NCBI RefSeq assembly: GCF_001665605.1
Contig: NZ_LZSV01000016.1
Span: 186,001-250,000, forward strand
DNA from: Mycobacterium sp. 852014-50255_SCH5639931
GTDB taxonomy: Bacteria; Actinomycetota; Actinomycetes; Mycobacteriales; Mycobacteriaceae
DNA length: 64,000 bases
Direction: 5' to 3'
This document shows, one piece after another, positions 16,509 to 25,070 of this stretch. Made by a program: the position numbers and the translations under genes. Position 1 is the stretch's first letter; every line of letters starts with the position of its first letter. Below the pieces are notes generated by a model. It searched no databases and was not told where the DNA came from. It saw only the letters and a list, made by a program, of their open reading frames with translations.

Positions 16509-17285
16509 GCTGCCGAATGCCTTCGGCCCCGGGCCCCCCTCGGGCAGCTCACCCGGATACGGCAGGGCTAGCGCCTCGCGCTGGGCGGCGAACAACTTGT
16601 CGCAGGCGGCCAGCGCCACGTCGAGTAATTTGTCCAGCGTCGAACGCGGGAACGTCGCGCCCTCGCCGGTGCCCTGCACCTCCACGAGTGTCCCGGTGTC
16701 GGTGGCGACGACGTTCATGTCAACCTCTGCCCGCGCGTCTTCCTCGTAGGGCAGGTCCACCCGGATCCTGCCGTCGACCACCCCGACGCTGATCGCCGCG
16801 ATGGCACACGACAACGGTCGCGGATCGGACAGCTTGCCCGCCGCCGCCAGGTAGGTCACGGCGTCGGCAAGGGCCACGAAGGCGCCCGTGATGGCGGCGG
16901 TGCGGGTGCCCCCGTCGGCCTGCAGCACGTCGCAGTCGACGGCAATGGTGTTCTCCCCCAACGCCGCCAGGTCGATGCAGGCCCGCAGCGACCGGCCGAT
17001 CAGTCGGCTGATCTCCTGGGTGCGCCCGGAGGGCCGTCCCTTCACGGATTCGCGATCGGAGCGCGTATGGGTTGCCGACGGCAACATCGCGTACTCGGCG
17101 GTCAGCCATCCCAGCCCCGACCCCTTGCGCCAGCGCGGCACCCCATCGGTGACGCTGGCGGTGCACATCACCTTGGTGTGGCCGAATTCGATGAGTACCG
17201 ACCCCGCCGGGTGGTCGGTGAATCCGCGGGTGATGACTACGGGGCGAAGCTCGTCGTCAAGGCGGCCGTCTTCTCGTCTGGTCAC
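16506..17285 (-). CDS. rph: Ribonuclease PH
   Basis: A 259-residue phosphorolytic 3'-5' exoribonuclease that trims tRNA 3' ends. The start [20 protein letters not shown], the block [36 protein letters not shown] and the phosphate-site region [18 protein letters not shown] are all conserved. The GTG at 17285 gives the standard length; the longer frame adds unrelated residues. It lies 25 nt downstream of the MBL-fold phosphodiesterase gene on the same strand. Its usual partner rdgB is displaced to the left. Confidence 0.96.
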   Translation of the reverse strand: MTRREDGRLDDELRPVVITRGFTDHPAGSVLIEFGHTKVMCTASVTDGVPRWRKGSGLGWLTAEYAMLPSATHTRSDRESVKGRPSGRTQEISRLIGRSLRACIDLAALGENTIAVDCDVLQADGGTRTAAITGAFVALADAVTYLAAAGKLSDPRPLSCAIAAISVGVVDGRIRVDLPYEEDARAEVDMNVVATDTGTLVEVQGTGEGATFPRSTLDKLLDVALAACDKLFAAQREALALPYPGELPEGGPGPKAFGS

Positions 17286-17310
17286 GACGCCAACCCTAAC
17301 GCGGGCTTGC

Positions 17311-18093
17311 TCAGACCCTTTCAGAGCGGCGGATATCGAAAGATTCGCCACACACCACCGCATGCACGGGGCCGTCGAACTCCGCCTTGGCCTCGCTGAT
17401 CACGTCCTCGCGCGAGGTCCACGGCGGGATGTGGGTCAACAACAGCTCGCGGACGCCGGCCTGCGCCGCGGTCCGGCCGGCCTCGGTGCCCGACAAATGC
17501 AGGGCGGGCGGCCGGTCCGGCGAGTGCGTCCAGGAGGCTTCGCAGAGGAAGACGTCGGCGTCGCGCGCCAGCTCGACGAGCTGGTCACAGACGCCGGTGT
17601 CACCGCTGTAGACGAACGAGGCGCCGCTCGAATCGGTGATCCGCAGGCCGTACGACTCGGTCGGGTGAGCGACCACCCGCGGCGTCACCGTGAGCGAGCC
17701 GAGCGTGATCGGTTCGCCGTCGACCCAGTGCCGAACATCGAAAATGTCTGAGCAGTCGTCGATTTCACCGCCGTACGGTGACGACGCCGCCCCCAGCCGG
17801 GACCAGGTGTCGCCGGGGCCGTACAACAACGCCTTGCCGTCGGGCCGCGACGGGTGGTAGCGCCGCCACACGAACAGGCCGGGCAAATCGAGGCAGTGGT
17901 CGGCGTGCAGATGGGATAGGAGCACGTGCACGGAGGCGGGATCGGCAAAGCGCTGGAGCGCACCCAGCACGCCGCCGCCGAAGTCGATGACCAACGGCGG
18001 TGTGTCCGGTGCCCGGAGCAGATATCCCGACGCGGGCGAATCCGGCCCTACCACGCTGCCCGAGCAGCCGAGCACGGTTATTCGCACGGACAC
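17311..18093 (-). CDS. MBL-fold cyclic-nucleotide phosphodiesterase (Rv1339 type)
   Basis: A 260-residue metallo-beta-lactamase-fold hydrolase. The metal motif HLHADH sits in [17 protein letters not shown], further ligands in [11 protein letters not shown], and the C-terminal His in LLLTHIPPW. The M. tuberculosis homologue Rv1339 has been described as an atypical cAMP phosphodiesterase that lowers cAMP. The GTG at 18093 is chosen because the fold starts there ([15 protein letters not shown]). The upstream in-frame start at 18138 (MRRCFRHGPIGHGTV) is also similar to the M. tuberculosis annotation and cannot be excluded. The window also encodes a cAMP-making cyclase at 36.2 kb. Confidence 0.92.
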   Translation of the reverse strand: MSVRITVLGCSGSVVGPDSPASGYLLRAPDTPPLVIDFGGGVLGALQRFADPASVHVLLSHLHADHCLDLPGLFVWRRYHPSRPDGKALLYGPGDTWSRLGAASSPYGGEIDDCSDIFDVRHWVDGEPITLGSLTVTPRVVAHPTESYGLRITDSSGASFVYSGDTGVCDQLVELARDADVFLCEASWTHSPDRPPALHLSGTEAGRTAAQAGVRELLLTHIPPWTSREDVISEAKAEFDGPVHAVVCGESFDIRRSERV

Positions 18094-18165
18094 TACTGTG
18101 CCATGCCCGATAGGACCGTGACGAAAACATCGCCGCATTGGTGTGATGAGAATCTCGTCGGCACG

Positions 18166-18981
18166 CTAGTCGATCCGCACGTGGTGAACGGGCTGCACGC
18201 CGGTGACCGCGGGACCCAGGAATCGCGCGGCCAACGTGGTGAATGCCTCGGGGTCGCCGGTGGCTTCGAACACCCGGGTCGCGGGAGGCGAGTCATGCGG
18301 ACGCAGCAGGTCGCGTTCGGTGAGCACGCGGAGTAGCTCCTTGCCCGTTTCCTCGGCGCTCGACACCAGCGTCACCTGCTCGCCCATCGCCAGCTGGATC
18401 AGCCCGGACAACAGTGGGTAATGCGTGCACCCGAGAACCAGGGTGTCGACCTGGGCGCGTTGCAGCGGCTCGAGGTAGCCCTCGGCCAGCCCGAGCACCT
18501 GACGGCCACTGGTCACGCCGCGCTCCACGAAGTCGACGAAGCGCGGGCAGGCCACGGCGGTGATCTCGGTGTCGCGCGCGGCGGCGAACGCGTCCTGGTA
18601 GGCGTGCGAGTTGATGGTCGCCTGGGTGCCGATGACACCGATGCGCCCATTGCGCGTCGTGGCGACGGCACGACGCACCGCCGGCAGGATCACCTCGACG
18701 ACCGGTACGTCATACCGCTCGCGGGCGTCCCGCAGGCAAGCCGCGGACGCGGTGTTGCACGCGATCACCAACGCCTTCACCCCGCGCCCGACAAGGTCGT
18801 CCCCAATGGCCAATGCGTGCGCGCGGACCTCGGGAATGGTCAGCGGACCGTATGGCCCGTGGCCCGTGTCGCCCACATAGACGATGTCCTCGTCGGGCAA
18901 TTGGTCGATGATGGCCCGCGCGACGGTCAGTCCCCCGACGCCGGAGTCGAAGATCCCGACGGGCGCCAACGGCGAGGTCAT
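18166..18981 (-). CDS. murI: Glutamate racemase
   Basis: A 271-residue cofactor-independent racemase that supplies D-glutamate for peptidoglycan. The N-terminus [16 protein letters not shown] and the two catalytic cysteines in [11 protein letters not shown] and [11 protein letters not shown] are present. The ATG at 18981 overlaps the rhomboid stop (ATGA, 18978-18981), so the two genes are coupled. The longer upstream frame is the rhomboid gene out of phase. The length equals the M. tuberculosis protein as remembered. Confidence 0.96.
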   Translation of the reverse strand: MTSPLAPVGIFDSGVGGLTVARAIIDQLPDEDIVYVGDTGHGPYGPLTIPEVRAHALAIGDDLVGRGVKALVIACNTASAACLRDARERYDVPVVEVILPAVRRAVATTRNGRIGVIGTQATINSHAYQDAFAAARDTEITAVACPRFVDFVERGVTSGRQVLGLAEGYLEPLQRAQVDTLVLGCTHYPLLSGLIQLAMGEQVTLVSSAEETGKELLRVLTERDLLRPHDSPPATRVFEATGDPEAFTTLAARFLGPAVTGVQPVHHVRID

Positions 18982-19652
18982 GTCTTGGGGCGCGGCGTGG
19001 CGGCGCCGGCTTTTCTCTTCGCGCGGACTTTGCGTTCCGGCGCGGACAACCAATACGCGGCGACGACGCCGGCGATCGCACCGCACAGGTGACCCTGCCA
19101 CGACACGCCACCGCATCTGCCGAGCACCGGCATGGCACCCAGCAGCACTCCGCCGTAGGCGAGCAACACCACCAGCCCGATCGCGATGTCCGCGAACCTG
19201 CGCACGAAGATCCCGAACACGAGCAGGAAGGCCAGCCAGCCGAAGATCAGGCCTGAGGCCCCGATGTGATCGGTCGGCCCGCAGGAGCTGCCCACGTCCC
19301 CGATGAGCCAAGTGCCGAAGCCGCCAAGGATCCACACGATCGCGGTGGCCCAGACGAACCGGCTCAGGCCGGCGAGCGTCATGAGGAATCCCAGCACCAA
19401 CAGCGGGACCGTGTTGGCCATCAGATGCTGCCAACTGGCGTGCAATACCGGGGAAAAGACGATCCCCCACAACCCGTCGGCCTCGAGCGGTCTGATGCCG
19501 TTCTCGTCCAGGGAGTGCCGGGTCAGCTGGTCGATGAGCTCAATCAGGTAGAGCAGCGCGACGAAGGTGAGGATCGTGGCCGCGCCGACCACCCACGCGG
19601 GACGCTTTGCAGACGTCGCCGGTGTGCCGGAGCGCCCCGTGGTCTTACCCAT
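18978..19652 (-). CDS. Rhomboid family intramembrane serine protease
   Basis: A 224-residue polytopic protein with six or so hydrophobic segments. The catalytic Ser is in GASGLIFGW (about residue 133) and the His partner in [11 protein letters not shown] (about residue 188). The [18 protein letters not shown] loop is also a rhomboid hallmark. It corresponds to Rv1337 by position, just before murI. In M. tuberculosis the mec-cysO-cysM genes precede it; here the P1-peptidase gene ends only 36 nt upstream. Confidence 0.93.
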   Translation of the reverse strand: MGKTTGRSGTPATSAKRPAWVVGAATILTFVALLYLIELIDQLTRHSLDENGIRPLEADGLWGIVFSPVLHASWQHLMANTVPLLVLGFLMTLAGLSRFVWATAIVWILGGFGTWLIGDVGSSCGPTDHIGASGLIFGWLAFLLVFGIFVRRFADIAIGLVVLLAYGGVLLGAMPVLGRCGGVSWQGHLCGAIAGVVAAYWLSAPERKVRAKRKAGAATPRPKT

Positions 19653-19688
19653 AGCTGCAGGTTACCGGCGCGGACGGCGGGGAAGTTC

Positions 19689-20753
19689 TCATCGGGCAAA
19701 CGCCCCGGGCAACACGTCGCGGTAGGCCGGTATGCCGGCCACCGAATCCGCGGCGAACACGCCCACCAGCACCGCGCGCGCCAGGCAGTCGGCCGCGGCG
19801 GCACCGACCTCCGCGGCCAGCCGCATCTCCGGCGAAAACGAGGCGGGCGCGTCGGGCGGGGGCGGCACCTCTACCGCCCCGGTGGCCAGGGCGAACACGG
19901 TGTCGCCGTCGTACGGGGTGTGCGCCGGCCGGACGGTACGGGCCAGGCCGTCCTGCGCGGCCACGGCGACGCGCCGGCACGCGGCCGGGCTCAGCGCCGC
20001 GTCGGTCGCCACCACCCCGATGACGGTGTTGAGCGGGTTGTCCAGCGCGCTCGACGCGGTCGGCAACTGCGCGAACGCGTCGATCTCCTCCGTTGGCGGT
20101 GGCCGCAGCGCGAACTCCTGAATGAGGTCCGCCATCCACGGCAGGCCGGTGGCCCGGTCGGCGACGTCGCCGGCCGAGTTCACCACGACCACCGCGCCAA
20201 CGGTCACCCCGCACGGCAGCGTCGTGGAAGCCGTCCCGACACCGCCCTTGAACACCCCGGCACGCGCCCCGACGCCGGCACCGACGTTGCCGACGGCCGG
20301 CGCACCCTCGCCACTCGCGGCGGCTTCACAGGCCAGGTAGCCGAACTCCGCCGTCGGGCGGCGATCCCAGCCGCCGACCGGCAGATCGAAGATCACGGCG
20401 CCGGGCACGATGGGCACCACGCCGCCATCCATCGCCACCCCGCGTTCGCGTTCTTCCAGCCAGCCCATCACGCCGTCGGCGGCGGCCAGACCGTAGGCGC
20501 TGCCGCCGGCGAGCAACACGGCGTCGACGTAACGCACGGTGTTGGCCGGGTCCAGCAGGTCGGTCTCCCAGGTACCGGGCGCGCCGCCACGGCAGTCGAC
20601 GGCCCCGACGGTCCCCGGCGGGGTTAGCACGACGGTGACGCCGCGGGCCCATCCGGCGCCCATGGAGGCGTCGGGGTCGAGGCGATGATGGTGACCGACG
20701 CGGATACCCCCGACGTCGGTGATGGCGTCCATCCGGCCGCCATCGGGGCTCAT
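19689..20753 (-). CDS. P1 (S58) family peptidase, DmpA-like
   Basis: A 354-residue Ntn-hydrolase-like protein of the DmpA/L-aminopeptidase family. It begins MDAITDVGGIRVGHHHRLD and has LLAGGSAYGLAAADGVMGWLEER and PAVGNVGAGVGARAG. The family usually self-cleaves before a Ser/Thr; the VGVVATDAALSPAACRRVA stretch is in the right region, but I cannot fix the site. The ATG at 20753 overlaps the DUF2017 stop (ATGA). It corresponds to Rv1333. Its natural substrate is not known. Confidence 0.9.
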   Translation of the reverse strand: MSPDGGRMDAITDVGGIRVGHHHRLDPDASMGAGWARGVTVVLTPPGTVGAVDCRGGAPGTWETDLLDPANTVRYVDAVLLAGGSAYGLAAADGVMGWLEERERGVAMDGGVVPIVPGAVIFDLPVGGWDRRPTAEFGYLACEAAASGEGAPAVGNVGAGVGARAGVFKGGVGTASTTLPCGVTVGAVVVVNSAGDVADRATGLPWMADLIQEFALRPPPTEEIDAFAQLPTASSALDNPLNTVIGVVATDAALSPAACRRVAVAAQDGLARTVRPAHTPYDGDTVFALATGAVEVPPPPDAPASFSPEMRLAAEVGAAAADCLARAVLVGVFAADSVAGIPAYRDVLPGAFAR

Positions 20754-21331
20754 CGGGACCCCATGAGCACCAGGACGAGGTATTCCTGCAAGACGGTCAA
20801 CCACTGGTACACGTCGAAATGCACCGCCAGCGGGTGGTCGGCGGGCAGCCGCTCCGGCCCCTCCGGCCCGACCTCGAGCATCACTCCCAGCGTCAACCGG
20901 ATGTCGTTGACCGCCGCCACCCAGGCGTTCGCGTCCTCCTCGGTCAGGTCGAACCGGCCGCCTTCTGCGGGAACGGTGTCCAGCATCCGCTGCGCCGCAA
21001 GGCGTTTGGCGTCGATGATCTCGGGCTCATGCAGGCTGCGCAGCGCGGCGTTGAGGCTCTCGGCGGCGTCGGAAGCCGATGGGTCATCGTCGTCGGGATG
21101 GAAGAAGTCAGGCAGCAGCCGGCGCAGGGTCGGGTCCTTCGGCGGATCGCTGTTTCCGGTTTTTATGCCGGTGATCTGCTCGAGTTCGTCTGCGGGCGAG
21201 GACGATTCACGCTCATCGAGCAACCCGACCATGGCGGTTGCCAGGTTCTTCAGCAGGGCGGCCTCGTGCGACGCCAGGGCGGACCGAAAACGGGGACCGT
21301 CCGCGGTCTCGACGCGCTTCCACTTGCGCAC
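20750..21331 (-). CDS. DUF2017 family protein (Rv1332 type)
   Basis: A 193-residue protein of unknown function found beside clpS in actinobacteria. It starts MRKWKRVETADGPRFRSALASHEAALLKNL (GTG at 21331) and ends with a hydrophobic YQWLTVLQEYLVLVLMGSR. It contains an acidic low-complexity patch, FFHPDDDDPSASDAAES. There is no signal peptide and no catalytic motif. Conserved linkage to clpS suggests a link with regulated proteolysis, but this is inference from context only. Confidence 0.88.
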   Translation of the reverse strand: MRKWKRVETADGPRFRSALASHEAALLKNLATAMVGLLDERESSSPADELEQITGIKTGNSDPPKDPTLRRLLPDFFHPDDDDPSASDAAESLNAALRSLHEPEIIDAKRLAAQRMLDTVPAEGGRFDLTEEDANAWVAAVNDIRLTLGVMLEVGPEGPERLPADHPLAVHFDVYQWLTVLQEYLVLVLMGSR

Positions 21332-21355
21332 TGGTAATCGCCGCAGCCTCGAGTA

Positions 21356-21661
21356 TCAGCGGTCCTGCTGCAGCGTGGCCCACAACCCGGCCGCATGCAG
21401 CTTGGACACGTCGACTTCCATGGATTCCCGGCTGCCGGCCGACACCACCGCCCTGCCTTCGTTGTGCACCTGCAGCATCAGCTTGGTGGCGTGCGGCTCG
21501 CTGTAGCCGAACAACTTCTGGAACACATACGTCACGTAGGTCATCAGGTTGACCGGGTCATCCCACACGATCGTGACCCACGGACTCGCCGTGACGTCTG
21601 CCGGAGCGGACTCGCGTTGTCCTGTAGTGCCCGGCTTAGTGGGCGCTGACATAACAACCAT
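21356..21661 (-). CDS. clpS: ATP-dependent Clp protease adaptor ClpS
   Basis: A 101-residue adaptor that delivers N-degron substrates to the ClpC1P1P2 protease. The conserved core [36 protein letters not shown] and [20 protein letters not shown] is intact, including the Asp-Asp and His region that forms the N-degron pocket. ATG 21661 follows GGAGG by two bases; ATG 21652 (11 nt spacing) is an alternative. It is first in the leftward clpS-DUF2017-peptidase-rhomboid-murI series and divergent from pncB. Confidence 0.95.
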   Translation of the reverse strand: MVVMSAPTKPGTTGQRESAPADVTASPWVTIVWDDPVNLMTYVTYVFQKLFGYSEPHATKLMLQVHNEGRAVVSAGSRESMEVDVSKLHAAGLWATLQQDR

Positions 21662-21728
21662 GACCTCCACGATACCGAGCGACCGGCGAGGTTTCCGAGC
21701 CCCCGACCGCAGCCGATACCGTTATGGA

Positions 21729-23042
21729 ATGAACGACCCGGTCGTAACTGGGCTGCTTACCGACAAGTACGAGTTGACGATGCTGGCGGCGGCGCTGCGA
21801 GACGGTACCGCCGGTCGGCCGACGACCTTCGAATTGTTCGCGCGCCGACTCCCCGAGGGGCGCCGCTACGGCGTGGTCTGTGGGACCGGCCGCCTGCTCG
21901 AAGCGTTGCCGCAGTTCGGCTTCGACGACGAGGCGTGTCAGCTGCTGGCGCAATTCCTCGATCCAGATGCGTTGCGCTACTTGCGCGATTTCCGGTTCCG
22001 CGGCGATATCGACGGCTACGCCGAAGGCGAGCTGTACTTCCCCGGCTCGCCCGTCTTGTCGGTGACCGGCACGTTCGCCGAATGTGTCGTGCTCGAGACG
22101 CTGGCGTTGTCGATCTTCAACCACGACACGGCGGTCGCGTCCGCAGCGGCGCGAATGGTGAGCGCGGCCAGGGACCGTCCGCTGATCGAGATGGGGTCAC
22201 GACGCACCCACGAGCACGCCGCGGTCGCCGCGGCGCGTGCGGCCTATATCGCCGGCTTCGCCGCGTCCTCCAACCTCGAGGCCCAGCGCCGATACGGAAT
22301 CCCCGCGCAGGGCACGTCGGCGCACGCGTTCACCATGCTGCACGCGAGCGGAGAGCCCGCCGAAGTGACGGAACTGGCCGCTTTCCGCGCGCAGGTCGAC
22401 GCGCTGGGCGTCGACACCACGCTGCTGGTGGACACCTACGACGTGACGACCGGCGTGGCCAACGCCGTGGCCGCCGCCGGGGAGTCGCTCGGCGCGGTCC
22501 GCATCGACTCCGGGGAGTTGGGCGTGCTGGCCCGCCAGGTCCGCGAGCAGCTCGACGGTCTGGGAGCCACCGGAACCCGCATCGTGGTCTCCGGCGACCT
22601 CGACGAGTTCTCGATTGCCGCCCTGGGTGCCGAACCGGTGGACAGTTACGGCGTCGGCACGTCGCTCGTGACGGGTTCGGGCGCGCCGACGGCGAACATG
22701 GTCTACAAACTGGTCGAGGTCGACGGAATGCCGGTGCAAAAGCGCAGCAGCCACAAGGAATCCCGGGGCGGCCGCAAAGAGGCGCTGCGCCTGACGCGCA
22801 CGTCCGGCACCGTCACCGAGGAGCTGGTGTACCCGGCGGGCCGGCGGCCCCCGGTCACCGAGCCGTCCCGGGTGTTGACCGTCCCACTGGTCCGCGGTGG
22901 CGACGTGGTGTCCAAACCGAATGTGGCCGCGGCGCGCGAGCTGGTAGCTTCCGGGCTGCGCAGTCTGCCGTGGGAAGGGCTGAACCTCTCCCACGGCGAA
23001 CCCGCGATCCCGACGACGCTGATCCCCGCCGGCCGCCGGTAG
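21729..23042 (+). CDS. pncB: Nicotinate phosphoribosyltransferase
   Basis: A 437-residue enzyme that turns nicotinate, PRPP and ATP into nicotinate mononucleotide in the NAD salvage pathway. The N-terminal TGLLTDKYELTMLAAALRDG, the central EMGSRRTHEHAAVAAARAAYI and the phosphate-binding RIDSGELG and VSGDLDEFSIAAL regions match the mycobacterial PncB1. The ATG at 21729 is the first in-frame ATG that starts the conserved region. The intergenic gap to divergent clpS is only 67 nt. It is followed 34 nt later by dinG. Confidence 0.95.
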   Translation: MNDPVVTGLLTDKYELTMLAAALRDGTAGRPTTFELFARRLPEGRRYGVVCGTGRLLEALPQFGFDDEACQLLAQFLDPDALRYLRDFRFRGDIDGYAEGELYFPGSPVLSVTGTFAECVVLETLALSIFNHDTAVASAAARMVSAARDRPLIEMGSRRTHEHAAVAAARAAYIAGFAASSNLEAQRRYGIPAQGTSAHAFTMLHASGEPAEVTELAAFRAQVDALGVDTTLLVDTYDVTTGVANAVAAAGESLGAVRIDSGELGVLARQVREQLDGLGATGTRIVVSGDLDEFSIAALGAEPVDSYGVGTSLVTGSGAPTANMVYKLVEVDGMPVQKRSSHKESRGGRKEALRLTRTSGTVTEELVYPAGRRPPVTEPSRVLTVPLVRGGDVVSKPNVAAARELVASGLRSLPWEGLNLSHGEPAIPTTLIPAGRR

Positions 23043-23076
23043 CACCGCAGAGCAAAAGAGGCTGACCACGTCCGAA

Positions 23077-25068
23077 GTGTCCGTGCCCGAGTTGCTGGCC
23101 ATCGCCGTGGCCGCGCTCGGCGGCAGTGAGCGCAGCGGCCAGCTCGAGATGGCCGGCGCCGTCGCGCGGGCGTTTTCCACCGGCGAGCATCTCGTCGTGC
23201 AGGCCGGTACCGGCACCGGAAAGTCGCTGGCATACCTGGTGCCCGCGATCGTCCGCGCCATCGATGACGACTCGCCAGTCGTCGTGTCCACGGCCACCAT
23301 CGCGCTGCAGCGGCAGCTCGTCGATCGGGATCTGCCCAGGCTGATCGATTCGATCGCCGACGCCCTTCCCCGCCGCCCGCAGTTCGCGCTGCTCAAGGGC
23401 CGCCGAAACTATCTGTGCCTGAACAAGATTCACAACGGCGGCGCCGATGCCGAGGAAGACGCCGGTGACCGGCCGCAGGAGGAGCTCTTCGATCCCATGG
23501 CGGCCACCGCCCTTGGGCGTGACGTCCAACGGCTCACCACGTGGGCGACGACGACCGAGTCCGGTGACCGCGACGACCTGAAACCCGGTGTGCCGGATCG
23601 ATCCTGGTCCCAGGTCAGCGTTTCGGCACGGGAATGCGTGGGCGTGGCGCGCTGCCCGTTCGGCTCCGAATGCTTCTCCGAACGGGCGCGCGGCCGGGCC
23701 GGCGGCGCCGACATCGTGGTCACCAACCATGCGCTGCTCGCCATCGACGCCGTCGCCGAGTCTGCGGTGCTGCCCGAACACGCGCTGCTGGTCGTCGACG
23801 AGGCCCACGAGTTGGTCGACCGGGTGACGTCGGTGGCCACCGCGGAGCTGACGCCGGCCGCCCTGGGCGTCGCGGCGCGACGGATCGCCCGGTTGGTGAA
23901 CCCCGAACTGACCCAGCGATTGGAGGCGGCGACGGCCAACTTCGCCGCGGCGATCCATGACGGCACGCCGGGCCGCATCGACCGCCTCGACGAGGAGCTG
24001 GCGACGTACGTGACCGCCCTGCGCGACGCGGCGGGCGCGGCACGCTCGGCGATCGACACCACGAGCGACGCGAAAGCGGCCGCCGCACGCGCCGAAGCAA
24101 TAGCGGCGCTGAGCGAGATTTCCGATACCGCCTCGCGGGTCCTGTCGTCGTTCACCCCTGCCATTCCGGATCGCACCGAGGTGGTGTGGCTGGATCACGA
24201 GGACAACAGGGGCGCGCTGCGCCCGGTGTTGCGGGTGGCGCCGCTGTCAGTCGCGGGCCTGCTGCGCGACCGGGTGTTCTCTCGTTCCACCACCGTGTTG
24301 ACGTCGGCGACCCTGACCATAGGCGGGTCTTTCGACGCGATGGCCGCGGGGTGGGGTCTGACCGCCGCAAATACCGAAATGCCCTGGCGCGGTGTCGACG
24401 TCGGCTCGCCGTTCGAGCACGCCAAGGCCGGAATCCTCTATGTCGCCGCGCACCTACCGCCCCCTGGCCGGGACGGCACCGGGTCGGCCGAGCAGCTGAC
24501 CGAGATCGCCGAGCTCATCACCGCGGCGGGCGGGCGGACGCTGGGATTGTTCTCATCGATGCGCGCCGCGCGGGCCGCCGCGGAAGCCATGCGCCAACGG
24601 CTCTCGACGCCGGTGCTGTGTCAGGGCGACGACAGCACCTCCGCGCTGGTGGAGCAGTTCAGCGCCGACGAGCAGACCTCGTTGTTCGGCACGCTGTCGC
24701 TCTGGCAGGGCGTCGACGTCCCGGGGCCGTCCCTGTCCCTGGTGCTCATCGATCGCATCCCGTTTCCGCGGCCGGACGATCCGCTGCTGGGCGCCCGCCA
24801 GCGAGCGGTGGCCGCGCGCGGCGGCAATGGCTTCATGGCGGTCGCCGCCAGCCACGCCGCGTTGCTGTTGGCGCAGGGTTCGGGTCGGCTGTTGCGCCGC
24901 ATCACCGACCGCGGAGTGGTCGCGTTGCTGGACTCGCGGATGGTCACCGCCGGCTACGGCGGCTACCTGCGTGCCTCGCTGCCGCCGTTCTGGCAGACCA
25001 CGAATCCGGCGCAGGTCCGCGCCGCGCTGGAGCGGCTGCGCACCGCGTCGGAGGGCCTTCCGGCGTGA
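23077..25068 (+). CDS. dinG: DinG-like ATP-dependent DNA helicase (XPD family)
   Basis: A 663-residue superfamily 2 helicase. Walker A AGTGTGKS is at residues 43-50 and the DEAH box VVDEAHEL at about 239-246. The four cysteines expected to hold a 4Fe-4S cluster are Cys114 (RRNYLCLNK) and Cys187, 193 and 199 (ECVGVARCPFGSECF). C-terminal motifs V and VI (LWQGVDVPGPSLSLVLIDR, AQGSGRLLRR) are intact. XPD/DinG helicases unwind 5'-3' and act on R-loops and unusual DNA structures. The GTG at 23077 is the start; the gene ends 2 nt before the glgP stop on the other strand. Confidence 0.93.
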   Translation: MSVPELLAIAVAALGGSERSGQLEMAGAVARAFSTGEHLVVQAGTGTGKSLAYLVPAIVRAIDDDSPVVVSTATIALQRQLVDRDLPRLIDSIADALPRRPQFALLKGRRNYLCLNKIHNGGADAEEDAGDRPQEELFDPMAATALGRDVQRLTTWATTTESGDRDDLKPGVPDRSWSQVSVSARECVGVARCPFGSECFSERARGRAGGADIVVTNHALLAIDAVAESAVLPEHALLVVDEAHELVDRVTSVATAELTPAALGVAARRIARLVNPELTQRLEAATANFAAAIHDGTPGRIDRLDEELATYVTALRDAAGAARSAIDTTSDAKAAAARAEAIAALSEISDTASRVLSSFTPAIPDRTEVVWLDHEDNRGALRPVLRVAPLSVAGLLRDRVFSRSTTVLTSATLTIGGSFDAMAAGWGLTAANTEMPWRGVDVGSPFEHAKAGILYVAAHLPPPGRDGTGSAEQLTEIAELITAAGGRTLGLFSSMRAARAAAEAMRQRLSTPVLCQGDDSTSALVEQFSADEQTSLFGTLSLWQGVDVPGPSLSLVLIDRIPFPRPDDPLLGARQRAVAARGGNGFMAVAASHAALLLAQGSGRLLRRITDRGVVALLDSRMVTAGYGGYLRASLPPFWQTTNPAQVRAALERLRTASEGLPA

Positions 25069-25070
25069 CG

